A program made the position numbers and the translations under genes. The notes under the pieces are model-generated. The model had not been told where the DNA came from. It did no database searches and was given only the letters and a program-made list of their open reading frames with translations. A DNA stretch of 64,000 bases from Diaminobutyricibacter sp. McL0608 (GTDB lineage: Bacteria > Actinomycetota > Actinomycetes > Actinomycetales > Microbacteriaceae): the NCBI RefSeq assembly GCF_039613825.1, contig NZ_CP154826.1, forward strand, positions 2,046,001 through 2,110,000. Direction: 5' to 3'. Below, piece by piece: positions 49,908-58,398 of this stretch (within the stretch, counting starts at the first letter, position 1; every line of letters begins with the position of its first letter).

Positions 49908-51302
49908 TCATCCGGCGAAGATCGGTGGGTGCCGTTCGATCCACGGCATCGCCTGCTCGAGCTGGGCGGCGACCTGCAGCAGCAGGTCTTCCCGCCCGAG
50001 CGGAGCGGCGAGCTGCACGCCGATCGGCAGGCCGGACCGCGACTGTCCGAGCGGCAGGCTGATGGCCGGATGCCCGGAGACGTTGAAGGCCGCAGTGAAC
50101 GGACCGTACTCGAGGATGCGTTCGAGCCAGGTCCTCGCCGTCCAGCGGGGATCGTTGTAGTCGAGCGTGCCGTGCAGGAGTGGAAGCTCCGCGGTCACCG
50201 GGGTCACGAGAAGATCGGCCGTCGCGAACACCCGCTCGACGTCAGCGGTCACGCGATGCTGGGCATCCGCGAACCCGGCGACGTCCGCATCCGTCATCGC
50301 CGCCGTCTCTGCGACGATCGACCGTGAGACAGCCTCGAGCTGCCGCGTGTCGGGCCGGCGCGGCGCAAGCAGGAGGGCACGCCCTGCAGCGTGGATGGCG
50401 AGCAACTCTGCAGCGACCACGTCTCCCTGGTCGATCGCGGGCGACACCTCCGCGACGTCGTGCCCGATCCAGGCGAGCATGTCCGCGGTCCGCCTGGTGG
50501 TGTCTGCGATCTCAGGGACCACCGCGCCACGCGACCACGGCGCTACCGTGACACTGATCCGCAACCTCCCCGGATCGATCCGCACAAGCTCTTCGTAAGG
50601 CCGTTCGGGCGTTGCGAGACGTGCGTTCGGCGCTGCCACAGCATCCAGGAGCACAGCGGTGTCACGGATCGTGCGGCTCAACGCGAAATCCACCCCCATC
50701 GTCTCTCCCCGCTGCAGTTCGGGACCTGACGTCGTCCTTGCCCTGCTCGGCTTGAGCCCCACCACGCCGCAACACGCGGCAGGGATTCGGATCGACCCGG
50801 CACCGTCGCTCCCGTGCGCGACCGGAACCGCACCCGCTGCCACGAGCGCCGCAGCCCCCCCGCTCGAGCCGCCCGCGCCCCGCGCCAGGTTCCAGGGGTT
50901 GCCGGTGACGCCGTGCAGTCGGGATTCGGTCGCGAAGCTGAGACTCAGCTCAGGTGCGCACGTCTGACCGATCGCAGCGAGGCCGGCACGTCGAAAGCGG
51001 CGCATGAGTTCGTGGTCCTGGTCGGCGACTCCGCGGATCGCCCGGCTTCCGAAAGCGAACGAGACACCGCGGGCGAACGGTCCACTGTCCTTGATGACGA
51101 ACGGCACGCCGCCGAGCGGTCCGTCCGCGTCGTACGCCAGCGCCGATTCGAAGAGGGGCTGCGTCAGTGCCCCGAGCTCGTCGGCGACACTCGTGACCGC
51201 ATCCCTCGCGGCGGCCTCGACCTCAGCGGGGCTCACCTGCCCGCGCCGGATCAGCTGCCGCAGGCCGACAGCGTCGAAACGCGCATACTCGGTGCGATCC
51301 AG
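49908..51302 (-). CDS. Amidase-signature-family amidase, probable CTG start
   Basis: About 464 residues. The Ser-Ser-Lys triad of the amidase signature is visible: Lys in FVIKDSGP, cis-Ser in RGAGGSSGGAAAL and nucleophile Ser in GSDGAGSIRIPA. It hydrolyses amides; the substrate is unknown. An upstream in-frame TAG and the conserved amidase N-terminus (YARFDAVGLRQLIRRGQVSP) show that the GTG at 51236 is too late. The only good site is GGGAGG four bases before CTG at 51302, giving LDRTEYARFD. The rare start is therefore inferred. Divergent from the SDR at 51385. Confidence 0.82.
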   Translation of the reverse strand: MDRTEYARFDAVGLRQLIRRGQVSPAEVEAAARDAVTSVADELGALTQPLFESALAYDADGPLGGVPFVIKDSGPFARGVSFAFGSRAIRGVADQDHELMRRFRRAGLAAIGQTCAPELSLSFATESRLHGVTGNPWNLARGAGGSSGGAAALVAAGAVPVAHGSDGAGSIRIPAACCGVVGLKPSRARTTSGPELQRGETMGVDFALSRTIRDTAVLLDAVAAPNARLATPERPYEELVRIDPGRLRISVTVAPWSRGAVVPEIADTTRRTADMLAWIGHDVAEVSPAIDQGDVVAAELLAIHAAGRALLLAPRRPDTRQLEAVSRSIVAETAAMTDADVAGFADAQHRVTADVERVFATADLLVTPVTAELPLLHGTLDYNDPRWTARTWLERILEYGPFTAAFNVSGHPAISLPLGQSRSGLPIGVQLAAPLGREDLLLQVAAQLEQAMPWIERHPPIFAG

Positions 51303-51384
51303 CGTGCCTCCCGATGGCTATGGTCCCCACCAGTCTGGCATCCGGCCGGCGTAAGCTCGCAGAAACGGCCGAGGGAGGACGTGG

Positions 51385-52125
51385 ATGCGCATCCAGGGCG
51401 CGGTCGCACTGGTCACCGGGGCGAATCGCGGCCTCGGCCGAGCATTCGCCTCGGCGCTCCTCGATTCGGGAGCGCGTACGGTTTACGCCGGAGTGCGCGA
51501 TCCATCGTCCGTGACCGACCCCCGTCTCTTTCCGGTGCGTCTCGACGTCACAGATCCGGGCCAGGTCGCGGCGGCCGCCGCACAGTGCGGCGATGTCGGG
51601 ATCCTCATCAACAACGCGGGCGCGATGCGCGCGAGCCCGTTCATCGGCGCTCCGACCACGGACGGCGCGCGCAACGAGATGGAGGTCAACTATTTCGGGA
51701 TGCTCAGCCTCTGCCGCGAATTCGCCCCTGTGCTCGAACGCAACGGCGGCGGCGCGATCGTCAACATGCTCTCGGCGGCGAGCTGGGTAACCCCGACGGC
51801 GACCGGCTCGTACGCCGCGTCGAAGGCTGCGGCCTGGTCGCTGACGAACGGTGTGCGCGTCGAGCTCCACAGCCAGGGCACGCTCGTCATCGCCGTTCAC
51901 GCCGGGTTCATCGACACTGAGATGGCCGCGCGCGTGCACGTTGCGAAGCTCGATCCTGATGACGTCGCCCGACTGACGATGGCCGCGATCGAGTCCGGCA
52001 CCGAGGAGGTGCTCGCCGACGATGAGACGCGCGCCATCAAGGCCGCACTCCCCACCGCGCTCGAGACTCTGTATCCGCCGATCCAGGCGCACTGGGATGA
52101 GCGGCATCCCCGCCGGAGCAGCTAG
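51385..52125 (+). CDS. Short-chain dehydrogenase/reductase
   Basis: A 246-residue classical SDR with TGANRGLG for cofactor, NNAGA, a catalytic Ser in NMLSAASW and the YAASK motif. It is an NAD(P)-dependent oxidoreductase of unknown substrate. The ATG follows GAGGACG. The stop overlaps the convergent membrane-protein gene by 4 bases. Confidence 0.92.
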   Translation: MRIQGAVALVTGANRGLGRAFASALLDSGARTVYAGVRDPSSVTDPRLFPVRLDVTDPGQVAAAAAQCGDVGILINNAGAMRASPFIGAPTTDGARNEMEVNYFGMLSLCREFAPVLERNGGGAIVNMLSAASWVTPTATGSYAASKAAAWSLTNGVRVELHSQGTLVIAVHAGFIDTEMAARVHVAKLDPDDVARLTMAAIESGTEEVLADDETRAIKAALPTALETLYPPIQAHWDERHPRRSS

Positions 52126-52523
52126 GCAGCAGGCCGCGACCCGCGGACTGCGACGACCTTCTTCTTGAGGAAGACCATCGGGAGGAAAAACGTCGCGAGC
52201 GACGTCACGAGCCAGACGACCATGGTCGCGAGGATCCAGGTCTGCCAGCCGCTGATGTTCAGTCCGCCTGCGAACAGCGATGCGATCAGGAGGGCGACGA
52301 AGGTCGACACCAGACCCACCCCGCCGAGGAAGGCGCGCGCGTGCTGTGCGGCGATCTTGGCGATGAACGGCGAGAGCACGCCCTGGACCACCGCGAACAC
52401 GACGATCGTGATCAGGAATCCTTCGGCTGTGAGCCCGAACCCCGGCAGCAGCCACGAGGCCACGAGGAGCCCGAGCGCGGCGGAGACCAGGAAGATCGCG
52501 ATACGGATGAGCAGACGGACCAT
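52122..52523 (-). CDS. Four-helix membrane protein (phage_holin_4_2-like superfamily)
   Basis: A 133-residue protein with four transmembrane helices (RLLIRIAIFLVSAALGLLVA, FLITIVVFAVVQGVL, VGLVSTFVALLIASLF, TWILATMVVWLVTSLAT) and a basic C-terminus (KKKVVAVRGSR). The layout is that of the conserved family often named phage holin 4_2, which in actinobacteria is chromosomal and not phage-linked. The ATG at 52523 has GAGGA just before it and is preferred to one three codons upstream. Confidence 0.8.
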   Translation of the reverse strand: MVRLLIRIAIFLVSAALGLLVASWLLPGFGLTAEGFLITIVVFAVVQGVLSPFIAKIAAQHARAFLGGVGLVSTFVALLIASLFAGGLNISGWQTWILATMVVWLVTSLATFFLPMVFLKKKVVAVRGSRPAA

Positions 52524-52576
52524 GGTCCTCATTCTGTCGGAGCGTCCACCCCTTGTCACCGTTTCGCCCGGCGCGC

Positions 52577-53584
52577 TCAGAGACGCCCGTCGAGTTCCCG
52601 GATCACCGGCCACGCACCTTCTTCGGAGTTACTCAGCACGACCAGGTCGACCTCCTCGGACGGATAGCTGCGCACGATGCCCGAGGTGCCGGCGTTGATG
52701 CCCTCCTTGTACCAGGAGCGCACCGTGCCGTCCTCCTCGACGTCGAACTCCAGCCCGAAGCCGTAGAAGACCTGCTCGTCATGCTCCACCTGCGGGAGGA
52801 AGAACTCCTCGGTGAACTCGGGGCCGAGGAGCACTCCGCCTCGGGCTGCGTCGACGAATCGGAGAAGGTCGGATGCTGTCGCGTGCGCTCCCCCGTCTGG
52901 CGAGCCGATCGGAGGGTAGCTGAAGATGTTCTCGACCCAGCGTCCGTCGGCGTCGCGGTCCCATCCTTCCGCCACCCGCGGCTCGGCGTCCCGCCGGTCG
53001 AAGAATCCGCTGTCGGCCATCCCGGCGCGCGCGAAGACGTGTTCGCGCACGTAGTCGCGGTACCGCATCCCGCTGGCCCGCTCGACAGCCAGCCCGGCGA
53101 GGATGTACCCGACGTTGCAGTAGCGGCATTGCACCCCTGCCCGTGCGAGCGGCGGCTTGTGGACGAACTGCGGGAGGAAGTCTGCAGTCTCGATGACGGA
53201 GTAGCTGGGCTTGTCCACCCACAGTGCCGCGTAGTCTTCGCCTGCCTCCTCGTCCGCATCGTCGGCGATGCCGCTCGTGTGGGTGAGCAGGTGGAGCAGG
53301 GTGACGTCGGGCCCGATCGTCGTTCCGGCCAGGTCGACGTAGTAGTGGATGGACGTCTCGAGATCGAGTGCGCCGCGCTCAACCTGCTGGAGCACCGCGA
53401 CACTGGTGAACAGCTTGGTGATCGAGGCGGTGTCGAACCGCAGATCGAGTGTGTTCGGGATGCCCCACCGCGGTGAGGCGAGCCCCCGTGCGGCTTGGAA
53501 GACGACGGCACCGCGCTCTCGCACGAGCACCACACCCGAGAAATCGTCGCCGAGTACGGATTCGAGATCGGAGGTGTCCACCAT
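52577..53584 (-). CDS. Serine hydrolase of the beta-lactamase/DD-peptidase (class C) superfamily
   Basis: A 335-residue protein with the penicillin-recognising fold: active-site Ser and Lys in DTASITKLFT (SxxK), the YxN motif in CRYCNVGY, and a later GGAHATASDLLRF. There is no signal peptide, so it is probably a cytoplasmic esterase or peptidase rather than a beta-lactamase. Confidence 0.88.
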   Translation of the reverse strand: MVDTSDLESVLGDDFSGVVLVRERGAVVFQAARGLASPRWGIPNTLDLRFDTASITKLFTSVAVLQQVERGALDLETSIHYYVDLAGTTIGPDVTLLHLLTHTSGIADDADEEAGEDYAALWVDKPSYSVIETADFLPQFVHKPPLARAGVQCRYCNVGYILAGLAVERASGMRYRDYVREHVFARAGMADSGFFDRRDAEPRVAEGWDRDADGRWVENIFSYPPIGSPDGGAHATASDLLRFVDAARGGVLLGPEFTEEFFLPQVEHDEQVFYGFGLEFDVEEDGTVRSWYKEGINAGTSGIVRSYPSEEVDLVVLSNSEEGAWPVIRELDGRL

Positions 53585-53619
53585 CCGATCGTACCGACCC
53601 GGTCGCCCCGGGGTGTCGG

Positions 53620-54072
53620 CTAGGCCGTCCCGGCCTCGAGATCGCCGACGGTCTTCTCGATCCGGCGCAGGCGCGTGTCGGCCGCCTTCGCCGCGTCGAT
53701 CGCCATGACCAGTCGTCGCTTGTTGCTGTAGTTCAGTGCATCGAACGCGGCGCGCGCATCGGGGCGCGACGACAGGGCCTGGGCGAAGTCGGCGGGTACC
53801 TCGACTTCGCGTGGCGCGGTGTCCAGCTCAAGATCGACATCGATCGTGTCTCCGGCGACGACGCCGGTATTCTGCCTGACCTCGGCGCTGAGCCCGAGCA
53901 GGTAGCGGCCGCCCATCGACGCGACACTGCTGCGATAGGTGTACCCGTTGATGGTGACGCTGACCGGCGGCCGGCGGCCTCCCCCGAGTTGCTCGACGAC
54001 CGCTGACGGTATTTCGATTCCCGTCGCCGACTTCCCGTGCGCTTCCACTGTCGCCTGGATCCTCATCCCCAT
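53620..54072 (-). CDS. DUF1905 and YdeI-like protein
   Basis: A 150-residue protein. The N-terminal DUF1905 beta-barrel is visible as GIEIPSAVVEQLGGGRRPPV, VTINGYTYRSSVASMGGRYL and GDTIDVDLELDTAPREVEVP. It is followed by a C-terminal OmdA/YdeI-like helical part (FDALNYSNKRRLVMAIDAAK). The function is unknown. ATGs at 54072 and 54066 are possible. Confidence 0.85.
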   Translation of the reverse strand: MGMRIQATVEAHGKSATGIEIPSAVVEQLGGGRRPPVSVTINGYTYRSSVASMGGRYLLGLSAEVRQNTGVVAGDTIDVDLELDTAPREVEVPADFAQALSSRPDARAAFDALNYSNKRRLVMAIDAAKAADTRLRRIEKTVGDLEAGTA

Positions 54073-54108
54073 CCATCCCCTCTGGTCAGCGCATGTGAAG
54101 CGGGCTTG

Positions 54109-54870
54109 TCAGGCCTCGCCGAAACCGGACTCAACCAGGGCTGCCAACGCGTTGACAGCCGTCTCGCCGCCCGGGTCGGAACTCGCGATCTCCGCCGACG
54201 CTCCGACGTTCAAACCGAGCGACATGATGCCGAGGAGGCTCCTGGCGTCCTTGCCGTTGACGGTGACCTTGGCGTCGAAGGTGTTCGCGAGCTTGACGAA
54301 CTCCGCGGCCGGTCTCGCGTGCAGTCCGTCCTTGTTGCGGAGCGTCACTTCGCGCACGAAACGGACCACGGATTCGTCCGAGCCGGGCGCGTCGCCGGTC
54401 TCGGATCGAGCGGGAGAGGATGCAGTGGAAGCGGATGCGATCGGGCCGCCGCTCGCGGGCATCCCCTCCCACGCCTCCCGCGCCCCTTCTGCGGCGGCGA
54501 CGACAGCCGTGAAATCGCCACGCGTCTCCGCGGCGACGGCTGCCGCGACACCGGCTTCGACGAACGGCGCATCCACGACGGCGACGCGCGAACGCCGGCT
54601 GTCGGGCAGCTGGTCCGCGACGGTCTCCGCGATCATCAGCGCAGAGCCCAGGTCGCTGAGCACGACCACGCCGGCACCCGCATCCGCCTCGTCGATCGCG
54701 GAGGTCACCTTGAGGAAGCTGGTGCCGACGCCGCCGTCGTCGGTGCCGCCGGCCGCGACCAGCGCGACAGACGGTGCCATCTGTCCGGCGACCTCGACGA
54801 TTCCGCGGGCGAGGTCGGCGCTGTGGGAGACGAAGACGATGCCGACCAGCGGAGTGTCGCCGTCAGTCAT
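54109..54870 (-). CDS. dhaM: PTS-dependent dihydroxyacetone kinase phosphotransferase subunit DhaM with fused HPr
   Basis: A 253-residue protein. The N-terminal EIIA-Man-type domain carries a phospho-His at about residue 16 (VFVSHSADLA) and GGTDDGGVGTS. The C-terminal third is an HPr domain (NKDGLHARPAAEF, phospho-His near residue 186, then SLLGIMSLG). DhaM passes phosphate from the PTS to DhaL-ADP. The ATG at 54870 lies 8 bases inside the dhaL gene. It lacks the EI-like domain of enterobacterial DhaM and needs EI from elsewhere. Confidence 0.93.
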   Translation of the reverse strand: MTDGDTPLVGIVFVSHSADLARGIVEVAGQMAPSVALVAAGGTDDGGVGTSFLKVTSAIDEADAGAGVVVLSDLGSALMIAETVADQLPDSRRSRVAVVDAPFVEAGVAAAVAAETRGDFTAVVAAAEGAREAWEGMPASGGPIASASTASSPARSETGDAPGSDESVVRFVREVTLRNKDGLHARPAAEFVKLANTFDAKVTVNGKDARSLLGIMSLGLNVGASAEIASSDPGGETAVNALAALVESGFGEA

Positions 54871-55501
54871 CGCCCGCCACCGTCGCCGCAGCGCGGAGGA
54901 TGATCGCTGTCGACTGGGCGCCCGGATCGCGGTGCCCGGCAGACCGCTCGCCGAGATAGCTCGCCCGCCCCTTGTGGGCGACCAGTGGCTCGGTCGCGAC
55001 CGCGCCGGCTTCTGCCGCCGCCGCCGCCGCGGCGAGGATGGCGCCCGGGGAACCCCCCTCGTCCGCAGCGGACTGCGCGGCATCGACTGCCGGTGTCCAC
55101 GCATCGATCATCGTCTTGTCACCGGGTTCCGCCTTGCCGCGCGAGACGATCCCGTCGCGCGCCGCTCTGAGCATCGAGACCACCTCGGCGCCGTCGAGGT
55201 CTGCGGTGTCGCCCACGGGCTCCGCGGCCTTCAGGAACGCCGTGCCGTAGAGCGGCCCGGACGCACCGCCCACCGTCGAGATGAGCGTCATCGCAACCGA
55301 GCGAAGCGCCGCCGCCGGGGTCGCATCGTCGGGGAGCGCGGCAAGAGCCGTCACGACGGCCGAGAGACCGCGATCCATGTTCTCTCCGTGGTCACCGTCG
55401 CCGATCTCCCGGTCGAGGTTGTTCAGCAGCGCCTTGTTCTCGGCGATCGCCGTCGCCGAGGCGCCCATCCAGGTCTCGACCCATGCCGTGTCCAGCTTCA
55501 T
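54863..55501 (-). CDS. dhaL: Dihydroxyacetone kinase ADP-binding subunit DhaL
   Basis: A 212-residue helical barrel protein with the metal and nucleotide site REIGDGDHGENM (Asp35, Asp37, His38), then VGGASGPLYGTAFL and a closing GERSAGHRDPGAQST. DhaL holds ADP/ATP as a cofactor and phosphorylates dihydroxyacetone bound to DhaK. It overlaps dhaM and lies 36 bases after dhaK. Confidence 0.95.
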   Translation of the reverse strand: MKLDTAWVETWMGASATAIAENKALLNNLDREIGDGDHGENMDRGLSAVVTALAALPDDATPAAALRSVAMTLISTVGGASGPLYGTAFLKAAEPVGDTADLDGAEVVSMLRAARDGIVSRGKAEPGDKTMIDAWTPAVDAAQSAADEGGSPGAILAAAAAAAEAGAVATEPLVAHKGRASYLGERSAGHRDPGAQSTAIILRAAATVAGDD

Positions 55502-55537
55502 GCCGCCACTCCCATCGTGTGTGCCCGCGCTTCCCGG

Positions 55538-56539
55538 TCAGACGCCCCAGCGGAGTGCCGGCGTGTTCACCGGCGCATCCCAGAGAGCGGTCAACTCGTC
55601 GTCCAGCTTGAGCACCGTGATCGACACGCCCTGCATCTCCAGCGAGGTGACGAGACTGCCGACGAGCGAGCGCTCGAGAGTGATTCCTCGGTCGTCGAGG
55701 ATCTGGGCGGCACGGCGGAAGACGATGTACAGCTCGGACTGCGGAGTGCCGCCCATCCCGTTCACGAAGAGCAGGACCTTGTCTCCGGATGCGAACGGCA
55801 GGTCGTCGAGGATGGCCGTCATGAGCCGGTCGGTCAGCGAATCCGCGGACTCCATCGTGAGGCGCTCACGGCCCGGTTCGCCGTGGATGCCCACGCCAAA
55901 CTCGATCTCGTCGTCGGCCAGCTCGAAACCAGGCTCTCCGGCGTGCGGGACGGTCCCGGCTGCGAGGGCGAGACCCATCGACCGGACCTGGCCGTTCACC
56001 TTCTCGGCGATCGCCGTCACCCTGTCGAGGTCGTCACCGCGTTCGGCTGCCGCGCCCGCGATCTTCTCGACGAGCACCGTTCCGGCGACGCCACGCCGGC
56101 CGGCCGTGTAGAGGGAGTCCTGCACGGCGACGTCGTCGTTGATGACGACAGCGCGCACCGCGACCCCCTCCGCCCCGGCCAGATCGGCGGCGGTCTCGAA
56201 GTTCAGAACGTCGCCCGTGTAGTTCTTGACGATGTGGAGGACCCCCGCGCCCCCGTCAGCCGCCTTGGTCGCACCGACGATGGGCATCGGTGTCGGCGAG
56301 GTGAACACTTCGCCGGGAACCGCGGCATCGAGCATGCCGAGACCGACGAATCCGGCGTGCAGGGGCTCATGGCCGCTGCCACCGCCACTGACGAGTCCGA
56401 CCTTGCCCTGGACGGGACCGCCGGCTCTCGAGACGAACCGCGGATCATGGGACACCGTGACGATGTCGGCGTGCGCTCGGGCGAACCCGTCGAGGGTCTC
56501 GTCCACGACGTCGGGGACGTCGTTGATGAGCTTCTTCAT
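55538..56539 (-). CDS. dhaK: Dihydroxyacetone kinase substrate-binding subunit DhaK
   Basis: A 333-residue protein. Features are VGLVSGGGSGHEPLHAGFVG, the substrate loop VLHIVKNYTGDVLNF, and His219 in GVGIHGEPG, which binds dihydroxyacetone covalently as a hemiaminal. The ATG at 56539 is set by the conserved MKKLIND start and a GCAGGG site. The long frame upstream is the shadow of trpD. Together with dhaL and dhaM it turns dihydroxyacetone into its phosphate. Confidence 0.95.
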   Translation of the reverse strand: MKKLINDVPDVVDETLDGFARAHADIVTVSHDPRFVSRAGGPVQGKVGLVSGGGSGHEPLHAGFVGLGMLDAAVPGEVFTSPTPMPIVGATKAADGGAGVLHIVKNYTGDVLNFETAADLAGAEGVAVRAVVINDDVAVQDSLYTAGRRGVAGTVLVEKIAGAAAERGDDLDRVTAIAEKVNGQVRSMGLALAAGTVPHAGEPGFELADDEIEFGVGIHGEPGRERLTMESADSLTDRLMTAILDDLPFASGDKVLLFVNGMGGTPQSELYIVFRRAAQILDDRGITLERSLVGSLVTSLEMQGVSITVLKLDDELTALWDAPVNTPALRWGV

Positions 56540-56553
56540 TGAAACCCTGCCTT

Positions 56554-57603
56554 TCAGCGTGTGGCCGCAACCCACTCTTCGAGCTTCGAGGCAGCCGCCC
56601 CGGAGTCGATCGCCTGGGCGGCGACAGCCATTTTCGAACGGAAACGGTCCAGGATGGCATCCTGGACCCTCGACGGGTCGGCTGCGAGCTCGTACGATAC
56701 GAGCCCTGCCGCCGCGTTGAGCAATACGATGTCGCGCACCGGACCTTCCTGTCCGGCGAGCACGGCACGGACGACGTCGGCGTTGTGCGCCGCGTCGCCT
56801 CCGAGGAGGTCGGCGATGGTGGCCCGCGGGATGCCGAGATCCCTCGGGTCGATGTCGTGCTCGGTCACCAGGCCGCGTGAGACCTCCCACACGTGGCTGT
56901 GTCCTGTGGTCGAGAGCTCGTCGAGCCCGTCGTCGCCCCGGAAGACGAGGGCCGTCGCACCGCGTGTCTGGAAGACGCCGACGATGAGCGGAACCCGATC
57001 CAGGTGCGCGACGCCGACGGCGGACGCCTCGGGGCGCGCCGGATTGCAGAGCGGACCGAGGAAGTTGAAGACGGTCGGGATGCCGAGCTCAGCGCGCGCG
57101 GGGCCCGCGTTGGCGAAGCCCGGGTGGAAAGCGGATGCGTAGGCGAACGTGATCCCGGTGCGCTCGAAGACTTCGGCCACCTTCTCTGCGGGCAGCGCGA
57201 GGTCGATGCCGAGTGCCGCCAGCACATCCGACGAGCCTGACGAAGAACTCGCCGCACGGTTGCCGTGCTTTATCACCGGAACGCCTGCTGCGGCAGCGAC
57301 GATCGCCGCCGTCGTGGACACGTTCACCGTGCCGAAACGGTCCCCTCCCGTACCGACGATGTCGAGTGCCATCGGATTGATGGGAAGAGGGATGGCGTGC
57401 TCGAGGATCGCATCGCGGAACCCGACGATCTCGTCGACCGTCTCGCCCTTCGCGCGCAGTGCGACGAGGAATCCGCCGAGCTGTGCGGACGTCGCGTTGC
57501 CGGTCATGACCTGCTCCATCGCCCATGCCGCGTTGGCGACACTCAGGTCTTCGCCCCCGAGGAGCGACGTGAGGATGGACGACCAGCTCGGAGATTCCGT
57601 CAT
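56554..57603 (-). CDS. trpD: Anthranilate phosphoribosyltransferase
   Basis: A 349-residue enzyme of tryptophan synthesis that joins anthranilate and PRPP. Motifs are DIVGTGGDRFGTVNVSTTAA for PRPP and KHGNRAASSSSGSSDVLAALG for substrate binding, with FAPAFHPG replaced here by YASAFHPGF. It is full length. Its stop is 14 bases before the dhaK start on the same strand, so readthrough into the dha genes is likely. No other trp genes are in the window. Confidence 0.95.
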   Translation of the reverse strand: MTESPSWSSILTSLLGGEDLSVANAAWAMEQVMTGNATSAQLGGFLVALRAKGETVDEIVGFRDAILEHAIPLPINPMALDIVGTGGDRFGTVNVSTTAAIVAAAAGVPVIKHGNRAASSSSGSSDVLAALGIDLALPAEKVAEVFERTGITFAYASAFHPGFANAGPARAELGIPTVFNFLGPLCNPARPEASAVGVAHLDRVPLIVGVFQTRGATALVFRGDDGLDELSTTGHSHVWEVSRGLVTEHDIDPRDLGIPRATIADLLGGDAAHNADVVRAVLAGQEGPVRDIVLLNAAAGLVSYELAADPSRVQDAILDRFRSKMAVAAQAIDSGAAASKLEEWVAATR

Positions 57604-57661
57604 ACAGCGATCCTACTGAGGCGGCGCAGTGCTGTGCCCAACCGCGTTGGAGCCTGCGAAC

Positions 57662-57676
57662 TAAGGCAAGCCTAAC
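57662..57676. promoter_or_regulatory. IdeR/DtxR-like iron box
   Basis: TAAGGCAAGCCTAAC resembles the actinobacterial iron box (AGG..AGSCTAACC core). It lies between the divergent trpD and ctaE genes, 69 bases before the ctaE GTG. Confidence 0.5.
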
Positions 57677-57681
57677 CGGAA

Positions 57682-57703
57682 ATAGGGTGCAGACAGACCC
57701 TAT
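57682..57703. promoter_or_regulatory. 7-bp inverted repeat upstream of ctaE
   Basis: ATAGGGT-GCAGACAG-ACCCTAT is a perfect 7-bp inverted repeat with an 8-base centre, directly after the iron-box-like site and 42 bases before the start of ctaE. Confidence 0.5.
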
Positions 57704-57744
57704 GAATGAGAAAACCCCGACTCCTTTTCGGCCATAATGGAACG

Positions 57745-58374
57745 GTGACGAGCACCTCAATTACTCCTACGGCGAGTGCGCCCTCAATCAACCGGCCCAA
57801 CGTCGTGGCCGTCGGCACCATTGTCTGGCTTGGCAGTGAGGTCATGTTCTTCGCGGGGCTGTTCGCGATCTACTTCACGCTGCGTTCGACGTCCCCCGCG
57901 CTGTGGGCCGCCGAGACCGCGCACCTCAACATTCCGTACTCGCTGACGAACACGATCATCCTCGTGTCGAGCTCGTTCACCTGCCAGTTCGGCGTGTTCG
58001 CGGCCGAGCGCCTCCAGCCCCGATCGGTCGGCTGGAAGCCCAGCCAGTGGGGCATGGTCGAGTGGTTCACGCTCACCTATGCGCTCGGCGCCATCTTCGT
58101 CGCAGGCCAGATCATGGAGTACGCCACGCTCGTCACCGAGGGCATCACCCTGAGCGCGAATTCCTACGGCTCCGCGTTCTACCTCACCACCGGGTTCCAC
58201 GGTCTGCACGTGACCGGCGGCCTCATCGCCTTCCTCCTCGTCATCGGTCGGGCCTTCGCGGTCAAGACCTTCGGTCACAAAGAAGCGACGAGTGCGATCG
58301 TCGTCTCGTATTACTGGCACTTCGTCGACGTCGTCTGGATCGGGCTCTTCCTGGTCATCTACGTTCTCAAATAG
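57745..58374 (+). CDS. ctaE: Cytochrome c oxidase subunit III
   Basis: A 209-residue protein with five transmembrane helices and the subunit III signatures: [34 protein letters not shown] and [21 protein letters not shown]. The GTG at 57745 gives the usual short N-terminus (TSTSITPTA). It is the first gene of the ctaE-qcrCAB cluster, the usual actinobacterial order, in which oxidase and bc1 complex form a supercomplex. Confidence 0.97.
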   Translation: MTSTSITPTASAPSINRPNVVAVGTIVWLGSEVMFFAGLFAIYFTLRSTSPALWAAETAHLNIPYSLTNTIILVSSSFTCQFGVFAAERLQPRSVGWKPSQWGMVEWFTLTYALGAIFVAGQIMEYATLVTEGITLSANSYGSAFYLTTGFHGLHVTGGLIAFLLVIGRAFAVKTFGHKEATSAIVVSYYWHFVDVVWIGLFLVIYVLK

Positions 58375-58398
58375 GAATCAGGAGCAGACCTCACCACC

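Noticed and set aside
52122-52523. A phage holin and hence a prophage remnant
   Set aside because: The family name is historical; the gene sits among backbone genes with no phage neighbours.
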